A stretch of 64,000 nucleotides of DNA from an uncultured Monoglobus sp. (GCA_947624305.1 CANQKC010000008.1:18769-82768); one strand, 5' to 3'. Counted from the first letter of the stretch, positions 24,581 to 33,468 are shown. Program-made: numbers and translations. Notes: generated from the letters alone by a model not told the origin.

Positions 24581-26101
24581 ATGATTAGGAAACTTAGGAA
24601 GATCATAGCCGCCGCGCTGGCGGTGAGCTGTCTCGCGCTGTGCGCCGTCCCCACGGCCTTTGCCGACGAGGAGGCGATCGCCACGGCGACCGATGATACC
24701 AACACACACAGCGGCGAGTTTATCTCGGAATATGTGAATGAAATTGTTGAGTTTCTTGCGGTTTTCGCCAAGGACGGAGTCACGTCGAACTCCCTCTATA
24801 AGGCGGCGCTGACCGATGTGCTCAAAGCGCATCCCGAGCTTTACGAGCAGGTGATGACCGCCATGCTCTCGTCGATCGACGACTACTCGGTTTTCTATCC
24901 CGGTTCTCAGGAGTATGACGAATTCATATCCCAGCTTGAGGGAGTGGTCGGCGGCATCGGCATAACCATGAACGAGGTCGGCGGCAAGCTTGTGGTCGGC
25001 TCGGTCTATAACGAGTCTCCGGCGGCCAAAGCGGGAATACTGCCCGGCGACGTGCTATACAGCGCTGACGGCGTGAGCCTTTTCGGCGCGGACATCACCG
25101 CGGCGCAGCGGCTGATCCGCGGTGAGATAGGAACCACCGTAGTTATCGGCGTGATACGCGACGGCTCCGAAAATCCTCTTTTCTATACCATAACCCGCGA
25201 GGAGATCGCCGAGCGGCTCTCTGTCTCGTACAATCTGATAGAAGGCAAAGACGACATTGACTCAAGCCCCCGAAAAGCCATGTACATAAGGATATACAGC
25301 TTTATGGACAACGCGGCGGAGCAGTTCGCCGAGGCAATGCAGGTCGTTAATGAAAACGAGATAACCGACCTGATAATCGACGTGCGCGACAACGGCGGCG
25401 GCTACCTCAGCGAGGCCGTTGAGATCGCCGGCAATTTTGTGCCGAACGGCAAGCCCATTGTCACCGAGGACCACAAGGCGGACATGTTTGACGTGACATA
25501 CACCTCAAGCAACACATCTGACAAGAAATACGATCTGGTGGTTCTGGTCAACGAGAACACCGCGAGCGCCTCCGAGATACTCGCGGCAGCCGTGCAGGAA
25601 AACGAGGCCGGAATTCTGATCGGCACGACGACCTACGGCAAGGGCACGGTGCAGAACACCATGCCGCTCAAGGACGGCGAGGCGATGAAATACACTTCGG
25701 CGTATTACCTTACGCCGACCGGACGGAACATAGACCAAGTCGGCATTGTTCCCGATTCAGCCGTTGAGAACACATTCGTTCCGTTTGACCACAGCGGCTA
25801 CAGCGACTTCGACTATGCCGCGGTTTACGAAAACGGAATGAGCGACCCCAACGTTGCGAAGGCCAAGAAAATTTTCGCTGTCTGGGGCCTCTATACAGGC
25901 AATATAGACGACCCGTATTTTGACGACGAACTCGCGGCGGCTATAACGTATTTTCAGGCGAACCGCGGCCTCTTCCCTTACGGAGTGCTCGACCTCACCA
26001 CACAGCGCGAGGTATACAAAGCCCTGCTTGAGACCAGACAGGAGATCGACGATCAGCTCGACGCGGCAATGCGCCACTTCGGCATAGCGCCGAATGAATA
26101 A
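24581..26101 (+). CDS. C-terminal processing peptidase, S41 family
   Basis: A 506-residue secreted serine protease of the CtpA/CtpB type. Signal peptide ends near TAFA (about 28); helical N-domain with DDYSVFY; PDZ domain (about 120-205, GVVGGIGITMNEVGGKLVV); S41 catalytic domain with DVRDNGGGYL, NTASASEI near residue 329 carrying the nucleophile and TYGKGTVQ with the catalytic Lys near 354; and a C-terminal peptidoglycan-binding-like repeat (about 430-490, AAAITYFQANRGLFPYG). In sporulating Firmicutes such proteases process signalling or envelope proteins; the substrate here is unknown. CGGAGATG precedes the ATG. Confidence 0.93.
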   Translation: MIRKLRKIIAAALAVSCLALCAVPTAFADEEAIATATDDTNTHSGEFISEYVNEIVEFLAVFAKDGVTSNSLYKAALTDVLKAHPELYEQVMTAMLSSIDDYSVFYPGSQEYDEFISQLEGVVGGIGITMNEVGGKLVVGSVYNESPAAKAGILPGDVLYSADGVSLFGADITAAQRLIRGEIGTTVVIGVIRDGSENPLFYTITREEIAERLSVSYNLIEGKDDIDSSPRKAMYIRIYSFMDNAAEQFAEAMQVVNENEITDLIIDVRDNGGGYLSEAVEIAGNFVPNGKPIVTEDHKADMFDVTYTSSNTSDKKYDLVVLVNENTASASEILAAAVQENEAGILIGTTTYGKGTVQNTMPLKDGEAMKYTSAYYLTPTGRNIDQVGIVPDSAVENTFVPFDHSGYSDFDYAAVYENGMSDPNVAKAKKIFAVWGLYTGNIDDPYFDDELAAAITYFQANRGLFPYGVLDLTTQREVYKALLETRQEIDDQLDAAMRHFGIAPNE

Positions 26102-26117
26102 GAACAAAAAATCGAAT

Positions 26118-26206
26118 ATGAAAAACGGGACGTCGAGGGCGCCGTCCCCTACGGCAAAGCACGCAAAGCGTTGTAGGGGCGGACGACCTCGGCCGCCCGT
26201 TTTTTA
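26118..26206. repeat. long inverted repeat, terminator-like
   Basis: Arms AAAACGGGACGTCGAGG... and ...CCTCGGCCGCCCGTTTT with inner arms CCGTCCCCTAC and GTAGGGGCGG. Same GACGACCTCG/GTCCCCTACG units as at 3390-3450 and 22315. The final T run could end transcription from the S41 gene. Confidence 0.65.
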
Positions 26207-26231
26207 ACTAATGAATATGACCAAACAAAAT

Positions 26232-26876
26232 CTACGGTACTATGTATTGGTTCTCTTGTTCAAGTTTTATTCCCGCGCGCTCGGCGGCGGATCTGGTCAC
26301 CGCTCCGCCGTCAATTAAGGTATTGATAAGCATTTTCCCTTCGGGATTTTTTACGTTTAATGCCTTATATGAAACATGGACCATTTTGTCCCTCGTGAAA
26401 TCGCCCGAAAGCAATTCGCGTATTTCTTTGCTTGAGCCGAGATACAACTCGGGCGCGGCGAGGCTCACGCTTTCGGGCTCAATATTCGGATAGCCTATCG
26501 AGCGCAGCACGAGCGTCATATATTCCGCGCCGCTCATTTTATCATCCGGCGAAAACTTGCTTTCGCTCGTGCCGTTGGTGATCCCGCGGCCCGCGCAGTA
26601 GGCGACATACGGCTTTGACCAATGATCGCTGACGTCCGTGAACTTCACGCTCCCGCTCGAAGCGAGCGCTTCTTTTTCTTTTCCCAAAAGTCGGACTATC
26701 ATTGCCGCTCCCTCGGCTCTGGTGAACGTTTTGTCAAGCTCATAACCCTTTTCGGTTCCCTTAAACAAGCCGACGGCGTTAAGCGCGTCCGCTTCGTTGG
26801 TATACTCGGCGGCAAACGCGCTCACGCCGCCGAATATCATTAATCCGCTCAAAATTAAAGCAATAAGTTTTTTCAT
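26232..26876 (-). CDS. small SLH-domain surface protein
   Basis: A 214-residue protein with signal peptide (about 1-21, GVSAFA) followed almost entirely by S-layer-homology-like units: about 22-70 (ALNAVGLFKGTE...FTRAEGAAMIVRLLG), 75-135 (FTDVSDHWSKPYVAYCAGRGITNG) and a degenerate third to about 205. SLH triplets bind pyruvylated wall polymers. The ATG at 26876 begins one base after the stop of the preceding gene, so translation is coupled; there is no independent strong ribosome site. There is little room for any other function, so it may be a wall-anchored partner of the protein upstream. Confidence 0.8.
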   Translation of the reverse strand: MKKLIALILSGLMIFGGVSAFAAEYTNEADALNAVGLFKGTEKGYELDKTFTRAEGAAMIVRLLGKEKEALASSGSVKFTDVSDHWSKPYVAYCAGRGITNGTSESKFSPDDKMSGAEYMTLVLRSIGYPNIEPESVSLAAPELYLGSSKEIRELLSGDFTRDKMVHVSYKALNVKNPEGKMLINTLIDGGAVTRSAAERAGIKLEQENQYIVP

Positions 26877-26877
26877 A

Positions 26878-27843
26878 TCACAGCCCCATTTCACTTAAAA
26901 TCTCATCGGAGTTGTCAAACACGTCTCCGAAGAATGTTGACATAAACTTTCCGGTATAGTCTATGTCATTGTATTGAACTTCCGCTCGGCTGCCGTCAAC
27001 CTCAAACGTCAGCGACTTTAAAAACGTCCGCGCGTCGCTGCTGTAATTATAGGTTATGCCCACGTTGGTCGTCGTTCTGTCCGCAGGCTTGTATTTCGTG
27101 CCGTCAAAACCGCCTATTGCGGCAAATCCCTCGTAGATCTGCGCGTCGTTTGAAACCTTGTTATATTCGCCGTGGATCACCGCGCCTTCGATCTTAAGGT
27201 CGGGATACTCGATCGCGCTCACCTCGTACCACCGCTCAAGCATGTTGCCTTTAAGCCGCAGCAGCTTAATGTTCCTGCCGACCTTGGGCGTGCCGTCCTT
27301 GCCCTTGCAGCTCACGCTTATTCCGTAATATGTGGCGGTGATATTGCCGTCGTTTGACAGCTGCGACACAGTCTGCGAGTTTTTGATATTCGCCGTGAAC
27401 TCGGCGGTATATTCCACGTTGTAGTCATAAACATCGTCATAGTCCTCTCCTCGTATCAACCGCGTGTTGTCTTTGGCGCGAGCTTCCATATTTTCTGTCG
27501 TAAATCCCGGGCCCGGCGTCCAATTTCCGCCTTTGTTTTCGTCCTCGTCTTTGTCATTATCCGCGCCGCTGTCTTTGTCCGTCTCCGCTTCGGTTCCGCT
27601 CTCCGGCTCATTTTCGTTTTGCAATTCGGAATTGTCGAAAGTATCGCCGCCGGTTTTATCGTCAGAATTTTCAGTCGCCTCATCTTCGCCGCCTATTTGA
27701 GCATCGACCGTATCCGGCTCCGCATTTTCACTCAAAGCCGGGTTATCAACATTCGTCGCCTGCTCATCGCTCTCGTCCGCAAGAACACTAAGCGAGCAGA
27801 GCGCAAGCGCCAGAGTTAAAATTATGCAAATAAACTTTTTCAT
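26878..27843 (-). CDS. secreted protein with acidic low-complexity region, unknown function
   Basis: A 321-residue protein. Signal peptide (about 1-22, SLSVLA) then about 90 residues rich in Asp, Glu, Asn and Ser (TENSDDKTGGDTFDNSE, KDSGADNDKDEDENKGGN), a flexible acidic spacer. From about 115 to 321 is a folded domain with beta character (YTAEFTANIKNSQTVSQLSN, YYGISVSCKGKDGTPKVGRN) that I do not recognise. AAAGGAAAGGATG precedes the ATG. It is coupled to the small SLH protein downstream, which may tether it to the wall. Confidence 0.75.
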   Translation of the reverse strand: MKKFICIILTLALALCSLSVLADESDEQATNVDNPALSENAEPDTVDAQIGGEDEATENSDDKTGGDTFDNSELQNENEPESGTEAETDKDSGADNDKDEDENKGGNWTPGPGFTTENMEARAKDNTRLIRGEDYDDVYDYNVEYTAEFTANIKNSQTVSQLSNDGNITATYYGISVSCKGKDGTPKVGRNIKLLRLKGNMLERWYEVSAIEYPDLKIEGAVIHGEYNKVSNDAQIYEGFAAIGGFDGTKYKPADRTTTNVGITYNYSSDARTFLKSLTFEVDGSRAEVQYNDIDYTGKFMSTFFGDVFDNSDEILSEMGL

Positions 27844-28169
27844 AAAATCATCCTTTCCTTTTAGCTACCAACATATTTATAAAGCTTAATAAGCCGCGAC
27901 ACCGCCTCCTTTGCTGTTTTTACAGGTGTTGATTTCTTGCTTTAATTATATCTGATTAATATGTCTTTATTTATTTGACGACAAAATTACGGATTTTGTT
28001 CCCAAATGTTACACATTTTTATCATATTGTTTGATTTTTGTTATAAAATCAGACGCTTTAATCCGCTTATATGATTTTGCGATTATTTTTCTACATCATG
28101 TAGCATATATACTATACATAATATAGCAATATTTGTCAATAGGTTTTAAAAAAATTTTTTGCCGGAAAA

Positions 28170-28208
28170 TAAAAAAATGCCCGTTATGCGCAGGGCAGAG
28201 CGGGCATT
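28170..28208 (-). terminator. Rho-independent terminator of the SLH gene at 28293-29249
   Basis: On minus, AATGCCCG and CGGGCATT (8-bp stem) followed by seven T, about 85 nt after the stop codon. Confidence 0.75.
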
Positions 28209-28221
28209 ATTTACGATTTTA

Positions 28222-28277
28222 AAGGAGCGCCGAGGCGCTCCTAAAGTTGTCCAGTCAAGGTTCCTTGACGACAAATT
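28222..28277. repeat. two palindromes, one shared with RNase J
   Basis: AGGAGCGCC/GGCGCTCCT hairpin (28223-28242), nearly the same as the RNase J terminator at 31495-31518, then GTCCAGTCAAGG/CCTTGACGAC at 28249-28272, which differs by one base from 31622-31645 inside the RNase J coding sequence. Confidence 0.65.
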
Positions 28278-28292
28278 GATTAGTCTTTCATT

Positions 28293-29249
28293 TTACTCGC
28301 CGAAAATATCTGTTCTCAGCGTGTGATACGGAACGCCGTTTGTGCCGTCCATAATAACATAGCTTGGATTTTCACCGTAAGATGTTTGTGACATAAGAGG
28401 GATGTCAAACGCATTGCTGCACATTATCATTACATCGCTTCGCAGGCAAAAATCTGTGCCGGTATAAATAATACCGTCAGTCAAGTTGATCTCATCTGCC
28501 GTTTTTTCAAATCCTACCGGATATCCGCCCATGTCGCGCGCTTTTGGTTCATAGCCGATAAGCGATGTGAGCATTTTTATCGCCTCGTCATATGTGACCT
28601 TATCCTCCGGGCGGAACGTGCCGTCTCCGTTTCCGTTTATTATATTTGCATTACGGGCCGAATCAATATATGCCGATGCCCAATGTCCGACGGGAACATC
28701 TGTGAATACCTGTTCCGAACCTTCGGGCACATCTTTCATTCCAAGAAGTCTGCATACAATCGCGGCCATCTCGGCTCTTGTCACCGAGTCTTCATACCTT
28801 AAATTTCCTGTTAGATCGCCTATAATAATACCTAAATCAATCAAATTTGAGGCGGCATTTGTTTCGGGTGTGAAATTTACAATGCCCTTTGCTAAGGAAT
28901 TAATCGCGGCCACATGGACAGTCTCGCCTTTTTCGGTTTCCGATTTAAGAGCATAAAAATCAATAAACGTATATTCTTCACTTGTCAAAAATTTATCCTC
29001 ATAAGCCGCGTATGTCGAGTTTTCATATATATTCGTGTCATCGTCAATAATGTAAGTTGTTTTTTTATCTTCCCTATTGAACGTTACGCTTCCGTCAGAG
29101 TTTTTCTTAATATTATTCGCGTTTACCATGACTTCAGTATAATCTTGGTCATCACCGTATTGCGTCAGCATCATGTTGTTTTTGGCGAACGCCGCCGTGC
29201 AGCTGAATATAAGCGCAGCTGTTAAAACAAAACATATAAATTTTTTCAT
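28293..29249 (-). CDS. SLH-domain surface protein
   Basis: A 318-residue protein. Signal peptide (about 1-22, CTAAFA), an N-terminal domain of about 110 residues (DYTEVMVNANNIKKNSDGSV, TTYIIDDDTNIYEN) that I cannot assign, then SLH repeats: about 130-185 (LIDLGIIIGDLTGNLRYEDS, VTRAEMAAIVCRLLG), 185-250 (FTDVPVGHWASAYIDSARN, GDGTFRPEDKVTYDEAIKML) and a degenerate third. It is expressed from the TTGACA-N17-TATTAT promoter at 29310-29338, which carries an inverted repeat, next to a LytTR two-component system that may control it. Confidence 0.85.
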   Translation of the reverse strand: MKKFICFVLTAALIFSCTAAFAKNNMMLTQYGDDQDYTEVMVNANNIKKNSDGSVTFNREDKKTTYIIDDDTNIYENSTYAAYEDKFLTSEEYTFIDFYALKSETEKGETVHVAAINSLAKGIVNFTPETNAASNLIDLGIIIGDLTGNLRYEDSVTRAEMAAIVCRLLGMKDVPEGSEQVFTDVPVGHWASAYIDSARNANIINGNGDGTFRPEDKVTYDEAIKMLTSLIGYEPKARDMGGYPVGFEKTADEINLTDGIIYTGTDFCLRSDVMIMCSNAFDIPLMSQTSYGENPSYVIMDGTNGVPYHTLRTDIFGE

Positions 29250-29309
29250 AATATTTCATAATAATTTTCCTTTCTCGAATAATAAATTTATATATTGCAA
29301 TATATTTGC

Positions 29310-29353
29310 ATAATAATACAAGCTGCAAACAGTGTCAACCCGGTTTGCAGCTT
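29310..29353 (-). promoter_or_regulatory. promoter of the SLH gene with an overlapping inverted repeat
   Basis: Minus-strand TTGACA (29333-29338) and TATTAT (29310-29315), 17-bp spacer. An 11-bp inverted repeat, AAGCTGCAAAC (29320-29330) and GTTTGCAGCTT (29343-29353), brackets the -35. It could be an operator, or the hairpin could end the upstream kinase transcript; no strong T run follows. Confidence 0.65.
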
Positions 29354-29376
29354 TGGTCGTATATTTGCAATATTGG

Positions 29377-30696
29377 TCACATATTATTTTTAATTGCTTG
29401 ATAATTTATGATTATTGTCGTGTTGAAAACTTTTTTATCACCGTCATAGCTCCACCTGATTTTTCCGTCATAGTTTTTAAGCGCCTGTTTTATGCTGAGT
29501 ACGCCTATTCCGTGGGCGGCTTTGTCTTTTTTCCGAGTGATAAGCTTCCCGTCCGCGACTGTCGGCTCAACGTCGGCACTGTTGTCGACCTTTATCACAA
29601 CGAAAGCGCTGTTCATATCATATATGCTTAAAAATATTCTTTTGTTATCGGAGAGCTTACAGCTCTCTATCGCGTTGTCCAAAAGATTGGCGAAGATCGC
29701 GACGATATCCGCCTCGCTTATAAATGATATGTCGATATCCTGAATGTATATCTGAAATTCAATTCCCTCGGTGCCGCACTCCTTCATTTTTTGTGACAGA
29801 AGTATATTCAGCGCCTTGTTGTTGGTATACTCGACCAAAAGGAACTCTTTGTTTTTATCCTCGATCTTATGTATAAGCGACAGCGCCTCGGTTTGGTCGG
29901 TGCTCAGCATAGCCTCTATATTGGCGCAGTATTTGTTAAAATCATGCACCATTATTTTAAGCTCATCATACTTGTCTTTGATCAGTTGATAGCTTTCAAA
30001 ATCGGTTTTATTCTTATTCTCGATCTCCGTAAGTCTTTTGATCTGTATATTTTTATCAATAATTCTGTCACATACCAAATATACTACAAAATTCGCTATT
30101 ATCAGTATAAAGCATAGCGCCATGAAAGCAATGTCCGTTTCAAAGTTCAAATCTTTTCTGATACGGCTGAATAACAAGAAAAAAGCACAAGTAAATATCG
30201 GCAGCGGCAAAAGCCAGAATGTCTCATAAGATTTATGGTCGCCGTTTCTTCTGACGCTATATTGTTTCAGCATAACAACAGAAATAAAATATAAAGTTTT
30301 GGACACAAATGTAAAAAGAAGGTCTTGGCTGACATCAAAATAATTATGGTATTCACGTTCAAAATCTAAATTAATAACTAATGATGCCGCTAATTCGGTA
30401 AACATCATAAATACTGTAATAATAATTACTTTTAATGTAATGCTTCCTATATTTTCGACAAATCCGATATATAATACCAAAAAATTAACCGCAATAAATC
30501 CCAGAATATTCAAAAGCGGATGATTAAGAAAACACAAACAACAATATACCGCATAACCGATTATTATGCAGATATTACTCTCAATTCTCGAATGCCTGTA
30601 ATTCATAACCGAATTTGTATAATAGATCAATATAAAGCACTCGATTATATTGACAATTATAGTTAAAACACAATCAATTATATTTATATTCATCAT
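29377..30696 (-). CDS. GHKL-type sensor histidine kinase (AgrC-like)
   Basis: A 439-residue kinase with about six transmembrane segments (1-215), then a helical stretch with phospho-acceptor His251 in KIMVHDFNKYCANIE and a GHKL ATPase domain whose N box reads FANLLDNAIESC and G box HGIGVLSIKQAL, as in quorum-sensing kinases of the AgrC/HPK10 class. The ATG overlaps the regulator's TGA (ATGA). No AgrB- or AgrD-like gene is nearby, so any peptide signal would come from elsewhere. Confidence 0.9.
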   Translation of the reverse strand: MMNINIIDCVLTIIVNIIECFILIYYTNSVMNYRHSRIESNICIIIGYAVYCCLCFLNHPLLNILGFIAVNFLVLYIGFVENIGSITLKVIIITVFMMFTELAASLVINLDFEREYHNYFDVSQDLLFTFVSKTLYFISVVMLKQYSVRRNGDHKSYETFWLLPLPIFTCAFFLLFSRIRKDLNFETDIAFMALCFILIIANFVVYLVCDRIIDKNIQIKRLTEIENKNKTDFESYQLIKDKYDELKIMVHDFNKYCANIEAMLSTDQTEALSLIHKIEDKNKEFLLVEYTNNKALNILLSQKMKECGTEGIEFQIYIQDIDISFISEADIVAIFANLLDNAIESCKLSDNKRIFLSIYDMNSAFVVIKVDNSADVEPTVADGKLITRKKDKAAHGIGVLSIKQALKNYDGKIRWSYDGDKKVFNTTIIINYQAIKNNM

Positions 30697-31418
30697 ATTC
30701 CTTTTGCCATTTCAAAAAACTTAATGTCAAATTCCTTGTATCTCCTTCTGGTCATAAGAATATTATATGTATTTCCGCCATATGACATTTGAACATCGGT
30801 TTTTGTATACCTCGTCACATATTTCAGATTTACATAGTAGCTCTGATGAGGCGTGGCAAAATAATTCACCTCTTTTTCTATCATTTGTTTCACGGTCGAA
30901 AATATTTCTTCGGTTTCAAATTCATATTGCTTGGTTACGATTTTAGCATGCCGTCCGCTGTTGGAAATATATATTATATCGGCTATTTCTATTTCAACAG
31001 TCAGCTTGTTTTTAAAATTTGTCACCGAAATTTTTTTAGACGCGGACGCAATGCTTCCAAGCACAAAATCAATTCCCGCGCTCAATCTGTCGAGATCGAC
31101 CGGTTTTGTGAGATACCTTATCGCTCTGACATCAAAGGCTTTGTCGAGATACACCGAGTAATTCGTTATAAAAAACACAAAACAATTTTGGTTTTTTTCA
31201 CGGATCTTTTCGGCGAGCTCAATTCCGTTCATCCCATCCATCTCAATATCGAGAAAAACCATATCATATGTTTTGCCCGAATTCAGCAGATCCGAGGGAG
31301 AATTATATGTATTAAGCTCAATATTCGCGTTCTTTTCATATAATATCTTCGATATAAGATCGGTCTCATATTCTAAAGCGGCTTTTTCATCATCGCACAC
31401 AGCTATATGCAGTTTCAT
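30693..31418 (-). CDS. LytTR-family response regulator (AgrA-like)
   Basis: A 241-residue regulator. Receiver (1-120) with acidic CDDE, phospho-acceptor Asp57 in VFLDIEMDGMNG and Lys in YLTKPVD; LytTR DNA-binding domain (about 135-235) with IIYISNSGRHAKIV and TPHQSYYVNLKYVTRY. GCGAGATGATAAT precedes the ATG and a consensus promoter lies 40-65 bp upstream. Partner of the adjacent kinase; the SLH gene downstream is the nearest candidate target. Confidence 0.92.
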   Translation of the reverse strand: MKLHIAVCDDEKAALEYETDLISKILYEKNANIELNTYNSPSDLLNSGKTYDMVFLDIEMDGMNGIELAEKIREKNQNCFVFFITNYSVYLDKAFDVRAIRYLTKPVDLDRLSAGIDFVLGSIASASKKISVTNFKNKLTVEIEIADIIYISNSGRHAKIVTKQYEFETEEIFSTVKQMIEKEVNYFATPHQSYYVNLKYVTRYTKTDVQMSYGGNTYNILMTRRRYKEFDIKFFEMAKGI

Positions 31419-31455
31419 ATTATCATCTCGCTTTTAAAAACGTTAATATAATCAT

Positions 31456-31484
31456 ATTATAGCAATAAATTATTTTACTGTCAA
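31456..31484 (-). promoter_or_regulatory. promoter of the LytTR/GHKL operon
   Basis: Minus-strand TTGACA (31479-31484) and TATAAT (31456-31461), 17-bp spacer: a perfect sigma-A match. Confidence 0.85.
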
Positions 31485-31492
31485 ATTGCGCG

Positions 31493-31519
31493 AAAAAGGA
31501 GCGCCGCGGCGCTCCTTTG
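31493..31519 (-). terminator. Rho-independent terminator of RNase J
   Basis: Perfect palindrome AAAGGAGCGCC/GGCGCTCCTTT with minimal loop and a T run on minus, six bases after the RNase J stop. Confidence 0.88.
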
Positions 31520-31524
31520 GCTTA

Positions 31525-33468
31525 TTAAACTTCCATTATTATCGGCAGTATCATGGGGTTGCGCTTGGTTTTTACGTACAAGCGGTTGCCGACCTCGTTT
31601 TTGACTCTTGTTTTCAGAGTAGTCCAGTCAAGGCTCCTTGACGACAGACAGCGGTCGATTACCTCCTCGGCGCAGGTCTTTATCTCGTCCATAAGATCCT
31701 CGGACTCACGGACATACACAAAGCCGCGGGATATAACATCGGGGCCTGAAACGCACTCGCCGCTCTCCTTGTCGATCGACATGACGATTATGATTATGCC
31801 GTCCTCCGCAAGATGCTTCCGGTCGCGCAGAACAATGTTGCCCACGTCGCCGACTCCCAAGCCGTCAACCAGAACTTTGCCCGCGGGCACGGTTCCAACG
31901 ACCTTGGCGGACATGGGCGTGATCTCAAGCACATGGCCTATGTCAAGCACAAAGATATTTTTTCTCGAAATTCCGGTCTCCATAGCCAGCTCTCTGTGCT
32001 TGCACAAGTGGCGGTACTCGCCGTGAACCGGTATGAAAAACTTCGGCTTCACCATTGACAGTATCATCTTGAGCTCTTCCTGACAGGCGTGGCCCGAAAC
32101 GTGGACGTCGGCCTGCTTTTCGTAAACGACCTCCGCGCCGTGCTTTAAAAGCTCGTTGACCACGTTCGCCACCGATTTCTCGTTTCCGGGTATCGGGCTC
32201 GCCGAGATGATGACCAAATCGTCGGGCTCGACGTTGATCATCTTATGGCTCGTGAAGGCCATTCTTGTCAGCGCGGCCATAGACTCGCCCTGACTGCCCG
32301 TGGTTATGACCACAAGCTGCTCCTTGGGGTATCTGTCGATCTCCTCAAGCGCGATCAGTGTCTTGTCCGGAACGTGCATGTATTTAAGCTCGATCGCGGC
32401 CTCGATGACGTTCTCCATGCTTCTGCCGGAGACCGCCACCTTGCGTCCGTATTTCACGGCCGCGTCGATTATCTGCTGGACCCTGTGAACATTTGACGCG
32501 AACGTCGCAACGATTATGCGCTGCTTGTTCGAGTCGGCCTTTTCAAAGAGGCTGTCAAACGTTCTTCCGATCGTCTTTTCGCTGTATGCGATGCCGGGCC
32601 TGTCGGCGTTGGTGCTGTCGGACATGAGCGCCAAAACGCCCTCGCGGCCCAACTGGCCTATCCTCGCCAGATCAATCATGTCGCTGTCTATCGGCGTTGA
32701 GTCTATCTTAAAATCGCCGGTGTGCAGGATCACGCCCGAAGGCGTGTGCAGAGCGATCGCGACCGCGTCCGCTATCGAGTGGTTGGTGTGGATGAACTCG
32801 GCGGTGAAGATGCCGAGCTTCACTTTATCGCCCGCGTTCACGGTATGCAGCTTCGCCTCATCGATCAGACCGTGCTCTCTCAGCTTATTCTTGAGTATTC
32901 CCAGCGTGAGGCGCGTTCCGTAGACCGGAAGAGGGAACTCCCTGATCACATATGGTATCGCGCCGATGTGGTCCTCATGACCGTGGGTCAGCACAATTCC
33001 CCTGAGCTTTTCCGCGATTTTGTGCAGATAAGTTATATCCGGTATAACTATGTCAACGCCGGGCATATCCTCGTCCGGGAACGCCATTCCGCAGTCAAGG
33101 ATAAGCGCGTCCTCGCCGTATTCAAACACGGTAAGGTTTTTTCCTATTTCATTAAGGCCGCCGAGGGGCACTATGCGTATCGGCTTTAAGACATTCGCCT
33201 TAACCTTCGGCTTCGCCTTTTCCGCCTTAGTCTTTTCATTTTTTGTCTTTTCGCTCTTTGTCTTGTCAAGCTTTTTAGCCGCGCTCGGCTTTTTCGCCTC
33301 GCTCGCTTTCTTGTCCCGGGACTTTTGGTTTCCGCTCGTTTTTCCGCCGGATTTTGTTCCGCCGGCGCCCAGTTTGGCAATCTTTCCCACGACCTTGTGA
33401 GCCATTTTATTGGCTGTTTTCTGCGGCTGCTTTTCGCCGCTCTGCCGTGTGTTGTTGTTATTCTTCAA
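31525..33468 (-). CDS. rnj: ribonuclease J
   Basis: A 647-residue metallo-beta-lactamase/beta-CASP RNase (5'-3' exonuclease and endonuclease in mRNA turnover and rRNA processing). PLGGLNEIGKN, zinc motif THGHEDH (162-167), NHSIADAVAI, HTGDFKID, the beta-CASP loop and the signature C-terminus KTKRNPMILPIIMEV are present. The start is TTG with AGGAGG at ideal spacing. Unusual is a roughly 92-residue N-terminal extension, Lys/Ser/Thr/Ala rich and disordered (KTKSEKTKNEKTKAEKAK), absent from the common RNase J1/J2; it is likely an RNA- or ribosome-contacting tail. Confidence 0.95.
   Translation of the reverse strand: MKNNNNTRQSGEKQPQKTANKMAHKVVGKIAKLGAGGTKSGGKTSGNQKSRDKKASEAKKPSAAKKLDKTKSEKTKNEKTKAEKAKPKVKANVLKPIRIVPLGGLNEIGKNLTVFEYGEDALILDCGMAFPDEDMPGVDIVIPDITYLHKIAEKLRGIVLTHGHEDHIGAIPYVIREFPLPVYGTRLTLGILKNKLREHGLIDEAKLHTVNAGDKVKLGIFTAEFIHTNHSIADAVAIALHTPSGVILHTGDFKIDSTPIDSDMIDLARIGQLGREGVLALMSDSTNADRPGIAYSEKTIGRTFDSLFEKADSNKQRIIVATFASNVHRVQQIIDAAVKYGRKVAVSGRSMENVIEAAIELKYMHVPDKTLIALEEIDRYPKEQLVVITTGSQGESMAALTRMAFTSHKMINVEPDDLVIISASPIPGNEKSVANVVNELLKHGAEVVYEKQADVHVSGHACQEELKMILSMVKPKFFIPVHGEYRHLCKHRELAMETGISRKNIFVLDIGHVLEITPMSAKVVGTVPAGKVLVDGLGVGDVGNIVLRDRKHLAEDGIIIIVMSIDKESGECVSGPDVISRGFVYVRESEDLMDEIKTCAEEVIDRCLSSRSLDWTTLKTRVKNEVGNRLYVKTKRNPMILPIIMEV

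Larger units (their letters stand above)
27844..28292. other. AT-rich intergenic region between two secreted-protein genes
   Basis: About 450 bp without a gene. Near the 27843 start a minus-strand TATAAT (27945-27950 area) lacks a clear -35; the leader downstream has an ACACC/GGTGT hairpin around an AGGAGG. The middle (27960-28170) is AT-rich and featureless to me. The end holds a terminator and two palindromes listed separately. Confidence 0.6.

Noticed and set aside
29377..31418. A complete agr-type quorum-sensing locus
   Set aside because: Kinase and regulator are present but there is no AgrB-like protease or AgrD-like short ORF in the flanking 500 bp.
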